Source of the DNA: Rhodanobacter sp. 67-28
GTDB taxonomy: Bacteria; Pseudomonadota; Gammaproteobacteria; Xanthomonadales; Rhodanobacteraceae
DNA: 64,000 bases
Direction of reading: 5' to 3'
Assembly (NCBI GenBank): GCA_001898415.1
Contig: MKTU01000036.1
Location: 1-64,000 of the forward strand
This document shows, piece by piece, positions 52,532 through 62,664 of the stretch; positions within the stretch are counted from its first letter, which is position 1, and every line of letters begins with the position of its first letter. Under the pieces are notes generated by a model. That model was not told where the DNA came from, ran no database searches, and saw only the letters and a list, made by a program, of their open reading frames with translations. The position numbers and the translations under genes were made by a program.

Positions 52532-52756
52532 TCAGTAATGCGGCGGCGGCGGTTCATCGTGCGGATCGTCGCCCTGCGCGATGCGCATCGACGCCACCTC
52601 GCCGCGCAGGTCGCGCAGGGCGCGTTCCAGCGCAGCGATCCGCTGCGACTGGTCGGCGTCCGCCGTGGTCAGCGCCTGCACCGCCTCGTCGATGAAGGTC
52701 AGCTTGATCTCCATCTCGTCGAGCCGGCGGGCGAGCACGTCGTTCGAACTGTTCAT
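52532..52756 (-). CDS. slyX: SlyX family protein
   Basis: This 74-residue coiled-coil protein is of the SlyX family. A heptad-containing helix (LARRLDEMEIKLTFIDEAVQ and QRIAALERALRDLRGEV) covers most of its length, and the C-terminus is Pro/His-rich (EPPPPHY), as in other members. It is conserved in gammaproteobacteria, but the function is unknown. Its ATG shares one base with the ugd stop (TGATG), so it is translationally coupled to ugd. Confidence 0.9.
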   Translation of the reverse strand: MNSSNDVLARRLDEMEIKLTFIDEAVQALTTADADQSQRIAALERALRDLRGEVASMRIAQGDDPHDEPPPPHY

Positions 52757-54099
52757 CACGACAACTGCAGGCTGCGGCCACGGCCGATGCCGTAATAGGC
52801 CAGACCCGCCTCCTCCACCACGGCCGGGTCGTACAGGTTGCGGCCGTCGAAGATCGCCGGCACCGCCAGCGCGGCACGGATCGCCGCAAAATCGGGGCTG
52901 CGGAAGGCCTTCCACTCGGTGACCACGGCCAGCACGTCGGCGCCCTGCAGGGCAGCCGCGGCGTGCTCGCAAAGCACCAGATCGGCACGTTCGCCATACA
53001 GCCGCCGGGCTTCCTCGCGCGCTTCCGGGTCGAACGCGCGCACCTTCGCGCCGGCGCCCCACAGTTGTTCCATCAGGCGTCGGCTGGAAGCCTCGCGCAT
53101 GTCGTCGGTATTCGGTTTGAACGCCAAGCCCCACAGAGCGATCGTGCGACCGCCCAGCTGGCCGTCGAAATGCCGCGAGATCAGCTCGAACAACTTGCCC
53201 TTCTGCTGCCGGTTGACCGCCTCGACCGCACCGAGCAGGCGCGCCTCGTAGCCATGCGCGTGCGCGGTGCGCTCCAGCGCCTGCACGTCCTTGGGAAAGC
53301 ACGAGCCGCCGTAACCGGCGCCCGGGTAGATGAAGCTGTAGCCGATGCGCGGGTCCGAGCCGATGCCCTGGCGCACCAGTTCCACGTCGGCGCCAACCCG
53401 CTCGGCGATGTTCGCGATCTCGTTCATGAAGCTGATCTTGGTCGCCAGCATCGCGTTGGCGGCGTACTTGGTCAGCTCGGCCGAGCGCTCGTCCATCACC
53501 ACCATGCGGTCGTGATTCCGGTTGAACGGCGCGTACAGCTTGCGCAGCAGGGCAACCGCGCGCGTGCTGGAAGAACCCACGACGATGCGGTCGGGGCGCA
53601 GGCAGTCTTCCACCGCCGCGCCCTCCTTCAGGAACTCCGGGTTCGAGACCACGTCGAATTCCACCGTGGCCTGGCGCGCCGGCAGCTCGGCCGCGACGGC
53701 TTCGCGCACGCGATCGGCGGTACCCACCGGCACGGTCGACTTGTTCACCACCACGGCGTAACGCTGCAGGTGACGGCCGATCGTGCTGGCCACCTTCTGC
53801 ACGTACTGCAGGTCGGCGCTGCCGTCCTCGTCCGGCGGCGTGCCGACGGCGATGAAGATCAATTCACCGTGGGCGATCGCCGGCGCCGCCTCGGTGGTGA
53901 AGTCGAGCCGGCCACTGGCATGGTTGCTCTGCACGATCGATTCCAGGCCCGGCTCGTAGATCGGGATCTCGCCGCGCTTCAGCCGCTCGACCTTGCCTGC
54001 GTCGATATCGACGCAGACCACGTGATTGCCCATCTCCGCCAGACAGGCACCGGTAACCAGTCCGACGTAGCCGGTACCAAAGATCGTTACCTTCATCAT
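52756..54099 (-). CDS. ugd: UDP-glucose 6-dehydrogenase
   Basis: This 447-residue UDP-glucose dehydrogenase makes UDP-glucuronate in two NAD-dependent oxidation steps, for capsule, exopolysaccharide or lipid A modification. The Rossmann motif is [10 protein letters not shown] at the start, and the catalytic Cys is in [12 protein letters not shown] (near residue 262), with [10 protein letters not shown] before it. [17 protein letters not shown] is the UDP-sugar binding domain. The start may be ATG 54099 or the next codon, ATG 54096. Its stop overlaps slyX. Confidence 0.96.
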   Translation of the reverse strand: MMKVTIFGTGYVGLVTGACLAEMGNHVVCVDIDAGKVERLKRGEIPIYEPGLESIVQSNHASGRLDFTTEAAPAIAHGELIFIAVGTPPDEDGSADLQYVQKVASTIGRHLQRYAVVVNKSTVPVGTADRVREAVAAELPARQATVEFDVVSNPEFLKEGAAVEDCLRPDRIVVGSSSTRAVALLRKLYAPFNRNHDRMVVMDERSAELTKYAANAMLATKISFMNEIANIAERVGADVELVRQGIGSDPRIGYSFIYPGAGYGGSCFPKDVQALERTAHAHGYEARLLGAVEAVNRQQKGKLFELISRHFDGQLGGRTIALWGLAFKPNTDDMREASSRRLMEQLWGAGAKVRAFDPEAREEARRLYGERADLVLCEHAAAALQGADVLAVVTEWKAFRSPDFAAIRAALAVPAIFDGRNLYDPAVVEEAGLAYYGIGRGRSLQLS

Positions 54100-54168
54100 C
54101 GTTGAGGGTTTTCCTGGAAAGTGAACCGCCTATTCTAACCGCGCCGTCCGACAGCGACACACCGCGCA

Positions 54169-54201
54169 AAAAGAAGGGGCGCGAATTGCTTCGCGCCCCT
54201 T
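54169..54201 (-). terminator. rho-independent terminator after the FKBP gene
   Basis: Perfect 12-base stem AAGGGGCGCGAA / TTCGCGCCCCTT with loop TTGC. On the minus strand it is followed by CTTTTTGCG. It ends the FKBP gene transcript (stop at 54228) and separates it from ugd. Confidence 0.92.
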
Positions 54202-54227
54202 CGGCGAACCTGCCGGCGAACCGTCGG

Positions 54228-54986
54228 TTACTGCCCGTCGGAACCGCTGGGAGCTGCCGGCGTCGGGCCCGTCTTGACCAGGGTCACGTCGAAGATCAGC
54301 GTGGCATTGGGCGGCATCGGCGGCTGCGGCTCGGCACCATAGGCCAGCGAGGCGGGAATGAACAACTTGTAGTGTCCACCCACCTGCATCAGCTGCAGGC
54401 CTTCGCGGAAGCCCGGGATCACGTTGGCGACCGGGATCGAGGCCGGCTTCGGACCATGCTTGGCGGAGGCGTCGAACACCTGGCCGTCCAGGAACGAGCC
54501 GGTGTAGTTGATCTCCACGGTGTCGTTCGGGCCCGGGCGGGCGCCGGTACCGGCGGTGATCACCTTGTACTGCAGGCCGGAAGCCGTGGTCTTCACGCCA
54601 GGGGCGGTCTTGTTCTTGGCGAAGAAGGCGTCGCCTTCCGCCTTGTTCTTGGCTGCCTCCTGGGCGCGCTCGGCCTCGAACTTGGCCTGCACCTTGGTCA
54701 TGAAGGCCTCGTAGACCTGCTTGGCCTCGGCCTCGCTGACGGTCGACTTCTGGCCCGACAGCGCGGCCTGCACACCACGCGCCACGGCGGCGGGGTCCAT
54801 CTCGTCGCGCAGGATCGGCGGCACGCTCTCGCCCATCTTGTAATAACCGAATACGTAGCTGGCCTTGGCCTTGTCGACGGGGGCGGCGGCGCCAGTCTTG
54901 GCGGCCTGGGCAAATGCGCCCGCCGTCATGCCCAGCGCAACGGCCATTGCCACTGCCGTCAGCGTGGGACGCAGAAAGTGCTTCAT
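54228..54986 (-). CDS. FKBP-type peptidyl-prolyl isomerase (FkpA-like)
   Basis: This 252-residue protein has a signal peptide (1-26, ending GAFAQAA), an N-terminal helical dimerisation region (about 40-125, with SYVFGYYKMGESVPP and MTKVQAKFEAERAQEAAKNK), and a C-terminal FKBP domain (about 140-240) with the active-site strands VEINYTGSFLDGQVFDAS, VIPGFREGLQLM, GGHYKLFIPASLAYG and ATLIFDVTLV. It catalyses proline isomerisation and aids folding of periplasmic and outer-membrane proteins. The start ATG 54986 follows GAGGGAGT. A strong terminator follows. Confidence 0.94.
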   Translation of the reverse strand: MKHFLRPTLTAVAMAVALGMTAGAFAQAAKTGAAAPVDKAKASYVFGYYKMGESVPPILRDEMDPAAVARGVQAALSGQKSTVSEAEAKQVYEAFMTKVQAKFEAERAQEAAKNKAEGDAFFAKNKTAPGVKTTASGLQYKVITAGTGARPGPNDTVEINYTGSFLDGQVFDASAKHGPKPASIPVANVIPGFREGLQLMQVGGHYKLFIPASLAYGAEPQPPMPPNATLIFDVTLVKTGPTPAAPSGSDGQ

Positions 54987-55181
54987 TTGTAACTCCCTCA
55001 TGAAAATGGAAATGCCGGCATCGCCGGCCGGACCCCGCGTTGGAGGCAGGCCACGCATTGTGCGGTGCCGGCCTGTTCTTGGCAACGATCGCGCCTTGTG
55101 ACCGTCAGACGGCATAAAGGTTCAGCGTTGCACGGATGCCGGCCGCCGCCTCGCACCCGCCCCCCGCGTGGGACGTCGTTG

Positions 55182-56948
55182 TCAATCGGCCCCGTCCGCC
55201 GGCGGCTCCGGCTTGTCAAGGGTTTCCTTCAACGCCGCCTGCAACCGCGCATGCATGTGCACCAGGCCCCGCCACAGCACCACCGACAGCACCGCCCCCA
55301 CCACCAGCAGGAAGATGGCGATGCCGCGCGGTGGCAGGATCGCCGAACCCAGCGCGCTCAGCAGGATGCCCAGCAGCAGCAGCGTGGCCAGCGGAATCAC
55401 CCGCGCCAGCACACTGCGGATGGCGTGGGTGTAGGAGCGCGCAAAGCTCTCGCGTATGCCGATCTCGGCCAGCAACATGCCCAGCGCGCCGGCCTTGCGA
55501 TACACCGCGATCAGCATCGGCAGCGACAGGAACAACGCGCAGGCCCAGATCACCGTGTGCCGCATCTCGCGCCCGATGCCCACAGTGGAGAACCAGGTCC
55601 AGCCATGCGCATTGACATAGGCTCCGACCATGAACAGGGTCACCACCAGCAGAATGTTCACCGCGATGTGCCACAGCAGGCGCCGCAGGATCGCCGCCAG
55701 CGTGGCGTTCTCGTTCACCGGCTTGAGATGTTCCAGCCAGCCGCTGTAGCTGGTGGCCAGCAATTGCACGGAACGTGGCGTGACCCGCCGCAACCCGCTG
55801 GCCACGCGGTCGCCCGAGCGCGACAGGTACGGCGACAACGCCATGCACACCACCGAGACCGCGACGGCCACCGGATAGATGAAGTCGCTGATCACGCCCA
55901 GTGAAAGGCCGAGCGTGGCGATCACGAACGAGAACTCGCCGATCTGCGCCATGCCGAGGCCCGCCCGCAGCGCGGTGCGCGGTTCGTGCCCGACCACCAG
56001 CACGCCGAGGCTGCAGGCCAGCGTCTTGCCGACGACGACCACCCCCGCGATCAACAGCGCCGGCACCGCGTACTGCCACAGCATCGCCGGGTCGATCTTC
56101 AGGCCGATCGCCACGAAGAACAGCGCGGCGAACATGTCGCGCAAAGGCTCGACCAGCTGGACCACCCGGCCGGCGCTGCGCGACTCGGCCACCACCGCCC
56201 CGGCCAGGAAGGCACCCAACGCCACGCTGAAGCCCATCCACACCGCGACCAGGCTGGCGCCGAAACAGATCCCCAGCACGCTGACCAGCAGGGTTTCGTC
56301 GCGACCGAAGCCGGCCACGTAGTCCACCAGCCGCGGCAGCAGCAGCAGGCCCAGGATCATGCCGACCACCACGAACAGGCCCAGGTGTCCGATCAGGGTG
56401 AACGCCGCCTCCGCCTGCACCGAGCCGCCGATGGCCACCGCGGTGAGCAGGGTCAGCATGATGATGGCGAGCATGTCTTCGGCCACCAGCAGGCCCACCA
56501 CCAGTTGGGCGAACGGCTGCTGACGCTGGCCCAGCTCGGACAGGGTGCGCGTCGCCACCATGGTCGAGGACAGCGAAATGATCGCGCCGAGAAACAGCGC
56601 ATCCATGCCCTTCCAGCCGAACAGGCTGCCGATGCCGTAGCCGATCCACAGCATCAGGCCGACCTCGCCCACCGCCACCAGCAACATGCCGACACCCACG
56701 TCGCGCAGCTTGCGCACGCTGAATTCCAGGCCCAGCGTGAACATCAGCAGCACCACGCCCAGGTTGGAGATGTCGTCGATGGCGCGCGCGTCGCCGACCA
56801 GCACGCCGGGCGTGTGCGGACCGATCAGCACGCCAGCCAGGATGTAGCCCAGCAGCACCGGCTGACGCAGGCGCTGAAACAGGATCGTGGTGGCGCCGGC
56901 CACCAGCATCACCACGGCAAGATCACGGATGAACCCGATTTCGTGCAT
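55182..56948 (-). CDS. CPA2-family cation:proton antiporter
   Basis: This 588-residue integral membrane protein is of the monovalent cation:proton antiporter-2 family (KefB/KefC/YbaL-like). The N-terminal domain (about 5-385) has twelve hydrophobic segments with conserved LGYILAGVLIGPHTPG, LLMFTLGLEFSVRKL, and SLSSTMVATRTL. A C-terminal half (about 410-575) has further membrane segments, and I see no TrkA-N nucleotide-binding (RCK) domain, unlike KefB or YbaL. It likely exchanges K+ or Na+ for H+. The ion and regulation are unknown. The start ATG 56948 matches the family N-terminus MHEIGFIRDL. Confidence 0.88.
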   Translation of the reverse strand: MHEIGFIRDLAVVMLVAGATTILFQRLRQPVLLGYILAGVLIGPHTPGVLVGDARAIDDISNLGVVLLMFTLGLEFSVRKLRDVGVGMLLVAVGEVGLMLWIGYGIGSLFGWKGMDALFLGAIISLSSTMVATRTLSELGQRQQPFAQLVVGLLVAEDMLAIIMLTLLTAVAIGGSVQAEAAFTLIGHLGLFVVVGMILGLLLLPRLVDYVAGFGRDETLLVSVLGICFGASLVAVWMGFSVALGAFLAGAVVAESRSAGRVVQLVEPLRDMFAALFFVAIGLKIDPAMLWQYAVPALLIAGVVVVGKTLACSLGVLVVGHEPRTALRAGLGMAQIGEFSFVIATLGLSLGVISDFIYPVAVAVSVVCMALSPYLSRSGDRVASGLRRVTPRSVQLLATSYSGWLEHLKPVNENATLAAILRRLLWHIAVNILLVVTLFMVGAYVNAHGWTWFSTVGIGREMRHTVIWACALFLSLPMLIAVYRKAGALGMLLAEIGIRESFARSYTHAIRSVLARVIPLATLLLLGILLSALGSAILPPRGIAIFLLVVGAVLSVVLWRGLVHMHARLQAALKETLDKPEPPADGAD

Positions 56949-57072
56949 CGCCTTCCTTCGCCGTTGCCCTCGTCGCTGCAGCATAAAGGAGCGTCGGCGA
57001 AGATCGCGTCCGCATCGCCGCAGCCGTGGCGCGATGTGATGATGCGCACGCGCAACGGCGTCGAAAAAAAGC

Positions 57073-57101
57073 TTGACGGGCAAGCAACCCCACCCTATTC
57101 T
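57073..57101 (+). promoter_or_regulatory. promoter of the tRNA cluster
   Basis: TTGACG (57073-57078), 17 bases, then TATTCT (57096-57101), followed by a GC-rich discriminator TCTCGGC, typical of stringently controlled stable-RNA promoters. tRNA-Ala begins 18 bases further on. Confidence 0.8.
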
Positions 57102-57118
57102 TCTCGGCTTCCAGCGGC

Positions 57119-57194
57119 GGGGCCATAGCTCAGCTGGGAGAGCGCCTGCATGGCATGCAGGAGGTCGGCGGTTCGATCCCGCCTGGCTCCACCA
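57119..57194 (+). tRNA. tRNA-Ala (anticodon GGC)
   Basis: A 76-base tRNA with acceptor stem GGGGCCA/TGGCTCC, D-arm with AGCTCAGCTGGGAGAGC, anticodon stem CCTGC/GCAGG with loop ATGGCAT (anticodon GGC), T-loop TTCGATC, and the encoded CCA end. It is first in a three-tRNA cluster. Confidence 0.97.
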
Positions 57195-57263
57195 GGTTTT
57201 GATTCAGTGCAAGTCCTTTGCGAGAACCCGCGCATCCATGTGCGGACTTTTCGAAAAATCAAC

Positions 57264-57339
57264 GTCCCCATCGTCTAGAGGCCTAGGACATCACCCTTTC
57301 ACGGTGGCGACCGGGGTTCGAATCCCCGTGGGGACGCCA
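57264..57339 (+). tRNA. tRNA-Glu (anticodon TTC)
   Basis: A 76-base tRNA with acceptor GTCCCCA/TGGGGAC, anticodon loop CTTTCAC (anticodon TTC), T-arm GGGGTTCGAATCCCC, and encoded CCA. It follows tRNA-Ala at 69 bases. Confidence 0.98.
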
Positions 57340-57375
57340 AGTTGGACCGCGCAAGCTGGAAGCTGTTGCAACTGC

Positions 57376-57452
57376 GGAGTGGTAGTTCAGTTGGTTAGAA
57401 TGCTGGCCTGTCACGCCGGAGGTCGCGGGTTCGAGTCCCGTCCACTCCGCCA
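57376..57452 (+). tRNA. tRNA-Asp (anticodon GTC)
   Basis: A 77-base tRNA with acceptor GGAGTGG/CCACTCC, D-arm with TAGTTCAGTTGGTTAGAA, anticodon loop CTGTCAC (anticodon GTC), T-arm CGGGTTCGAGTCCCG, and encoded CCA. It is last in the Ala-Glu-Asp cluster. Confidence 0.98.
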
Positions 57453-57464
57453 CCATTCAAAACG

Positions 57465-57489
57465 AAAACCCGCCTGGCGCGGGTTTTTT
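57465..57489 (+). terminator. rho-independent terminator of the tRNA cluster
   Basis: Stem AAAACCCGC / GCGGGTTTT with loop CTGGC, followed by a T-run. It starts 13 bases after tRNA-Asp. Confidence 0.93.
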
Positions 57490-57563
57490 GTTGTGGTGAT
57501 TTGTGCATCCATCCATGGGCGCAAAGATCAGGACGCAGCCATGGATGGCTTTGAATGGAACCG

Positions 57564-58055
57564 CTATTCCCCACCGCCTTCGTGCGACTCCGGCTGCGGC
57601 TCCAGGGTGCCGGTGGAATGCCCCTGCTCGGCGAGGTATTCCAGCCATCGGGCCAGGAATCGGTTCATGCGCAGGCGGTACTGGAACACCGAGTGCACCG
57701 GGGAAAACGGGCCCAGCACCTGCCACAGGTGCCGGCCCGGGTGGCAGTGCAGCGCCTCGGCGACATGCGCATCGGTGTACATGCGCAACTGCGCCGAGGG
57801 CGCGCGCTGGCCGGTGTGCGCATCGACGAATCCGTAGGTGAGCTCCAGCTCGACGGTGTACGGGTGGTGCTCCTGCACCTGCAGGTGCACGTCCAGGCCG
57901 TCGTCCACGCTCGACACGTAGCGGCCGGCGGGAAGCTCGTGCGGCGCGAACAGCCGCGCGAGGCGGTGATAGTTCTCCGCATACAGACCCATCAGGGTCT
58001 CGAACCGTCCCGGCAGCAGGCTGTTTCGATGGTCCAGTACGGCACTCGTGGGCAA
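57564..58055 (-). CDS. DUF1249 family protein
   Basis: This 163-residue protein of the DUF1249 family (E. coli YqiB) has LMGLYAENYHRLARLF, VQEHHPYTVELELTYGFVD and RMYTDAHVAEALHCHPGRHL as the family core. It is soluble with no signal peptide, and no activity is described. It is 22 bases downstream of ppsR on the same strand, so it is likely co-transcribed with it. It converges with the tRNA cluster, and 74 bases lie between the tRNA terminator and its stop. Confidence 0.85.
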   Translation of the reverse strand: MPTSAVLDHRNSLLPGRFETLMGLYAENYHRLARLFAPHELPAGRYVSSVDDGLDVHLQVQEHHPYTVELELTYGFVDAHTGQRAPSAQLRMYTDAHVAEALHCHPGRHLWQVLGPFSPVHSVFQYRLRMNRFLARWLEYLAEQGHSTGTLEPQPESHEGGGE

Positions 58056-58076
58056 CGCACAAACTCCGGATGAAAA

Positions 58077-58892
58077 TCAGAACATGGTCCGCTCGATGCC
58101 GAAGCGGTCGAAGATCTTGCTGGCGATCTCCTCGATCGACACGTGAGTGGTGTTGAGGCTGGGTATCCCGGCCTGGCGCATCAGCCGTTCGGCCTGTTCC
58201 AGCTCCCAGCGGCATTGCGCGATCGTGGCGTAACGGCTGCCGGAGCGGCGCTGCTCGCGAATCTGCGCCAGGCGTACCGCGTCGATGGTCAGCCCGTAGA
58301 GGCGGTCCTTGTAGGGCCGCAGCCGCGCGGGCAACTCCAGTTTCTCCAGGTCCTCGTCGGTCAACGGATAGTTGGCGGCGCTGACGCCGTAATGCAAGGC
58401 CATGTACAGGCAGGTGGGCGTCTTGCCCGAACGCGACACGCCGACGAGGATCAGGTCGGCATCGGCGTAATTCACGTCGATCCCGTCGTCATGCGACAAC
58501 GCGTAGTTGGTGGCGTTGATGCGCGCCTCGTACTTGTCGAAATCGACCATGCCGTGCGAGCGATTCACCGCACCGGACCGGCGCGTCTGCAGCTCTTCCT
58601 CCAGCGGACCGATGAACGGCGCGAACACGTCCAGCATCAGCGCACCGCTCGAAGCCACGATGTCGCACAGGTTGCGGTCGGCCATGGTGTTGACCACCAC
58701 CGGACGCTGCCCGGTCTGTGCGTAGTTGGTCTTGATCCGCAGTGCAGCCAACTCGGCCTTGTGCGGGTTGTCGGTGAACGGCAACCGGTGCTTGTCGAAC
58801 CGGACGCCCTCGAACTGCGCCAGGATGCTGTTGCCGATCGTCTCGGCGGTAATACCAGTGGAATCGGAAATGAAAAACACGGTTCGCTGCAT
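58077..58892 (-). CDS. ppsR: PEP synthetase regulatory kinase/phosphorylase
   Basis: This 271-residue bifunctional enzyme of the DUF299/PPDK-regulatory protein family uses ADP as phosphate donor to inactivate PpsA, and reactivates it by inorganic-phosphate-dependent removal. The P-loop GVSRSGKTPTC (about 151-161) and the N-terminal FFISDSTGITAETIGNSIL are the family signatures. The gene is divergent from ppsA with 225 bases between the starts, the usual arrangement for this pair. The start ATG 58892 matches the family N-terminus MQRTVFFISDSTG. Confidence 0.95.
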   Translation of the reverse strand: MQRTVFFISDSTGITAETIGNSILAQFEGVRFDKHRLPFTDNPHKAELAALRIKTNYAQTGQRPVVVNTMADRNLCDIVASSGALMLDVFAPFIGPLEEELQTRRSGAVNRSHGMVDFDKYEARINATNYALSHDDGIDVNYADADLILVGVSRSGKTPTCLYMALHYGVSAANYPLTDEDLEKLELPARLRPYKDRLYGLTIDAVRLAQIREQRRSGSRYATIAQCRWELEQAERLMRQAGIPSLNTTHVSIEEIASKIFDRFGIERTMF

Positions 58893-59117
58893 GTGAAGCT
58901 TCCGCCGGGCCGAGTGCGCAGGCTCGCACCTTAGCGCAAGGGCAAAACGCTGTCCCGTGTTGAACGCGCGTTGACTGGTATCGGGTTGGAATGACATCGC
59001 GTGGCACTGGTCTTCTTGTGCTTCGCACCATCCGCGGCGGACAATACCAGTTTCCCGCAGCGCGCCCGCGACCGCTGGTTCCCTGCCCCCCCGTTCCGCC
59101 ATCCCGAGGAGACACCC

Positions 59118-61490
59118 TTGAACGACCTGGTGCTTTGGCTCGATCAACTGCGCATGACTGACCTTGGCAAGGTCGGCGGCAAGAATGCTTCGCTGGGCGA
59201 AATGATCGGCAACCTAGCCAAACTGGGTGTCTCGGTGCCCGGCGGCTTTGCCACCACCGCCAGTGCGTTCCAGCAGTATCTGGAAAAGAGCGGGCTGGCC
59301 CGGCGCATCCAGGATCGACTGGCCACGCTCGACGTCGACAACGTCGATGCCCTGGTCGCGGCCGGCAAGGAAATCCGCGGCTGGATCGTCGACACCGCCC
59401 TGCCCGCCGAACTCGAGCAGGCGATCCGCGCGGCCTACATCAAGCTGTGCAGGGACGCCGGTGCCGACGACATCGCGGTTGCGGTTCGTTCCTCTGCTAC
59501 CGCCGAGGACCTGCCCGACGCCTCGTTCGCCGGCCAGCAGGAAACCTTCCTCAACGTGGTCGGCATCGACGACGTGCTGCACAAGGTGAAGGAGGTCTTC
59601 GCCTCGCTGTACAACGACCGGGCCATCGCCTACCGCGTGCATCAGGGCTACAAGCACGAGGACGTGTTCCTCTCCGCCGGCGTGCAGCTGATGGTGCGTT
59701 CGGACGTGGGCGCCTCCGGCGTGCTGTTCACGCTGGACACCGAGTCGGGCTTCCGCGACGTGGTGTTCGTCACCGGCTCCTATGGTCTGGGCGAGATGGT
59801 CGTGCAGGGCGCGGTGAATCCCGATGAGTTCTACGTGTTCAAGCCGACCCTGCGCGCAGGCAAGCCGGCCGTGCTTCGTCGCAACCTGGGCGCCAAGCAG
59901 TTGCGCATGGTCTATTCCAGCGCGCCGGGCGAGCGCGTGAGGACCGAGGACACTCCGGCCGAACTGCGCCACAAGTTCTGCATCAGCGACGACGACGTGC
60001 AGGAACTCGCCCGCCAGGCGCTGATCATCGAGAAACATTACGACCGCCCGATGGACATCGAGTGGGCGAAAGACGGCCACACCGGCAAGCTGTACATCGT
60101 GCAGGCCCGCCCGGAGACGGTGAAGTCGCGCTCGCATGCGACCCAGCTGGAGCGCTTCAGCCTCAGCGAGAAAGGCAAGGTGCTGGCCGAAGGCCGCTCG
60201 ATCGGCCAGAAGATCGGCGCCGGCAAGGCCCGCGTGATCCGCTCCCTGAGCGACATGAACAAGGTGCAGGTCGGCGACGTGCTGATCGCCGACATGACCG
60301 ACCCCGACTGGGAGCCGGTGATGAAGCGCGCCTCGGCCATCGTCACCAACCGCGGCGGCCGCACCTGCCACGCGGCGATCATCGCGCGCGAGCTGGGCGT
60401 GCCGGCGGTGGTCGGCACCGGCAATGCGCTGGAGCTGATTCCGGATGGCGCCGACGTCACCGTGTCCTGCGCCGAAGGCGACACCGGCACGATCTACGAA
60501 GGCATCCTGAAGTTCGAGCGGATCACCGCGGATCTCGGCGACATGCCCGAGGCGCCGTTGAAGATCATGATGAACGTGGCCAACCCGGAGCGTGCCTTCG
60601 ACTTCGGCCAGCTGCCGAACGCCGGCATCGGCCTGGCCCGGCTGGAGATGATCATCGCCAGCCACATCGGCGTGCATCCCAAGGCGCTGCTGGAATACGC
60701 CAAGCAGGACGCCGAAACCAAGGCAAAGATAGACGAGCGCATCGCCGGCTATGCCGGCCCGGTCGAGTTCTACGTCGATCGCCTCGCCGAAGGCATCGCC
60801 ACCATCGCCGCCTCGGTCTACCCGAAGCCGGTGATCGTGCGCCTGTCCGACTTCAAGTCGAACGAGTACGCCGGCCTGCTCGGCGGCTCGCGCTACGAGC
60901 CGCACGAAGAGAACCCGATGATCGGTTTCCGCGGCGCCAGCCGCTACGTCGACCCCAGCTTCGCCGAGGCGTTCGCGCTGGAATGCAAGGCAGTGAAGCG
61001 CGTGCGCGAGGTGATGGGTCTCTCCAACGTGTGGGTGATGATCCCGTTCGTGCGCACGCTCGGCGAAGGCCGCAAGGTGATCGAGGTGCTGGCGAAGAAC
61101 GGCCTCAAGCAGGGCGAGCACGAGCTCAAGGTCATCATGATGTGCGAGGTCCCGTCGAACGCCCTGCTCGCCGACGAGTTCCTCGACATCTTCGACGGCT
61201 TCTCGATCGGCTCGAACGACCTCACCCAGCTCACCCTGGGCCTGGACCGCGACTCCAGCATCGTCGCCGGCCTGTTCGACGAGCGCGACCCGGCGGTGAA
61301 GAAGCTGCTGGCCATGGCGATCAAGACCGCCCGCGCCAAGGGCAAGTACATCGGCATCTGCGGCCAGGGCCCCAGCGACCACCCCGACCTCGCGGAGTGG
61401 CTGATGGAACAAGGCATCGAATCGGTCTCGCTGAACCCGGACACCGTGGTCGATACCTGGTTGCGGTTGGCAAAGAAGAAGGCTGGCTGA
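59118..61490 (+). CDS. ppsA: phosphoenolpyruvate synthase
   Basis: This 790-residue PEP synthase converts pyruvate to PEP with ATP, for gluconeogenesis. The N-terminal nucleotide-binding domain (about 1-360) has [10 protein letters not shown], the central phosphohistidine domain has the phosphorylated His in [15 protein letters not shown] (near residue 420), and the C-terminal TIM barrel binds pyruvate ([32 protein letters not shown]). The TTG at 59118 is the likely start: it follows CGAGGAG and gives [13 protein letters not shown], and the upstream frame is non-conserved. Its activity is governed by the divergent ppsR product. A terminator follows. Confidence 0.96.
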   Translation: MNDLVLWLDQLRMTDLGKVGGKNASLGEMIGNLAKLGVSVPGGFATTASAFQQYLEKSGLARRIQDRLATLDVDNVDALVAAGKEIRGWIVDTALPAELEQAIRAAYIKLCRDAGADDIAVAVRSSATAEDLPDASFAGQQETFLNVVGIDDVLHKVKEVFASLYNDRAIAYRVHQGYKHEDVFLSAGVQLMVRSDVGASGVLFTLDTESGFRDVVFVTGSYGLGEMVVQGAVNPDEFYVFKPTLRAGKPAVLRRNLGAKQLRMVYSSAPGERVRTEDTPAELRHKFCISDDDVQELARQALIIEKHYDRPMDIEWAKDGHTGKLYIVQARPETVKSRSHATQLERFSLSEKGKVLAEGRSIGQKIGAGKARVIRSLSDMNKVQVGDVLIADMTDPDWEPVMKRASAIVTNRGGRTCHAAIIARELGVPAVVGTGNALELIPDGADVTVSCAEGDTGTIYEGILKFERITADLGDMPEAPLKIMMNVANPERAFDFGQLPNAGIGLARLEMIIASHIGVHPKALLEYAKQDAETKAKIDERIAGYAGPVEFYVDRLAEGIATIAASVYPKPVIVRLSDFKSNEYAGLLGGSRYEPHEENPMIGFRGASRYVDPSFAEAFALECKAVKRVREVMGLSNVWVMIPFVRTLGEGRKVIEVLAKNGLKQGEHELKVIMMCEVPSNALLADEFLDIFDGFSIGSNDLTQLTLGLDRDSSIVAGLFDERDPAVKKLLAMAIKTARAKGKYIGICGQGPSDHPDLAEWLMEQGIESVSLNPDTVVDTWLRLAKKKAG

Positions 61491-61531
61491 GGCCAGCGCG
61501 TCCGGTGCGGCAAACATGCCGCGTTGTTTGC

Positions 61532-61562
61532 AAGGGGGCCGGTCTCGACCGGCCCCCTTTTT
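61532..61562 (+). terminator. rho-independent terminator of ppsA
   Basis: Perfect 12-base stem AAGGGGGCCGGT / ACCGGCCCCCTT with loop CTCG, followed by TTT. It is 41 bases after the ppsA stop. Confidence 0.93.
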
Positions 61563-61710
61563 CACGTGCGTGACTTGCAAAACGCCCTTTCGGCAAGGGG
61601 ATTATTCGGCCCGTCCGGGCCAGACCCTTCCGCGCCACGCGCTCCAGGGCCAGCCTGCGGCTGTTCATATTCGTTCCGGACGAATCCGTCGAACCGGACG
61701 GATCGTGCAA

Positions 61711-61836
<126 letters not shown>

Positions 61837-61944
61837 GGTCGGGTGCATGGGCGCATGCGAGCCGCGAATCATACGCGAGCAAGGGAACCGTGACAACAAC
61901 CGTGGCTTGCGGCATGCTGCACAGCTTGCCCTGACACTAGCCCC

Positions 61945-62646
61945 ATGATCGAGCTCGGACACGGAACCCATGTCGGCCTGCGCCGCACGCGCAACGAGGA
62001 CACCTACCACGCCGATGTCTCGCTCGGCCTGTTCCTGGTCGCCGACGGCATGGGCGGCCACCAGCATGGCGAGGTGGCGTCGGCACTGGTGCGCGATGCG
62101 ATGGTCGAGCTGGTCGGCGCCGGGTCGGGCCTGATCGAGGCCGTCAATGGTGCGGGCGAGCGATTGCTGGCGCACGCCCGGCCCAGCTTCGACCTGTTGC
62201 CGATGGGCACCACGATCGCAGCACTGCGGATCGTCGGCGACGCGTATGAAGTGGCCTGGGTCGGAGACAGCCGCATCTACCTGTGGCAACACACCCTGCG
62301 CCGCGTCAGCCACGACCATTCGCTGGTCCAGGCACTGGTGGAAGCCGGCCAGCTCGACCCGGCCCAGGCGGCGCAGCACCCGCAGCGCAACCTGCTCACC
62401 CAGGCACTCGGCGTCACCGCCACCGAGCAACTGCGCATCGGCATGGCCCGCGGCACGCTGGAACCCGGCATGAGCTTCCTGCTGTGCAGCGACGGCTTGA
62501 CCGAGTGCGTCGACGATGCAGCGATCGCCCGTACTGTCGCGCGCAACGACCTCGCCGCGCAGGAATGCGCCGACCAATTGCTGTTGGACGCGCTCGACGG
62601 CGGTGGCGACGACAACATCACCGTCGTCCTCGTGCGCTGCAGCTGA
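61945..62646 (+). CDS. PP2C-family serine/threonine protein phosphatase
   Basis: This 233-residue metal-dependent protein phosphatase (PPM/PP2C, PrpC/Stp1-like) shows the metal-binding motifs: RRTRNEDTYH (first Asp), LVADGMGGHQHGEVAS, AWVGDSRIYL, LLCSDGLTECV and GGGDDNITVVLVR. No signal peptide or membrane segment is seen, so it is cytoplasmic. It should reverse Hanks-type kinase phosphorylation. No such kinase is encoded in this window. It converges with dnaQ 18 bases downstream. Confidence 0.93.
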   Translation: MIELGHGTHVGLRRTRNEDTYHADVSLGLFLVADGMGGHQHGEVASALVRDAMVELVGAGSGLIEAVNGAGERLLAHARPSFDLLPMGTTIAALRIVGDAYEVAWVGDSRIYLWQHTLRRVSHDHSLVQALVEAGQLDPAQAAQHPQRNLLTQALGVTATEQLRIGMARGTLEPGMSFLLCSDGLTECVDDAAIARTVARNDLAAQECADQLLLDALDGGGDDNITVVLVRCS

Positions 62647-62664
62647 AACATCGCGCCGCGCGGC

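Noticed and set aside
57119-57452. tRNA cluster as a genomic island attachment site
   Set aside because: No integrase gene and no repeated tRNA 3' end were seen nearby. The flanking genes (antiporter, DUF1249, ppsR) look like core genes.
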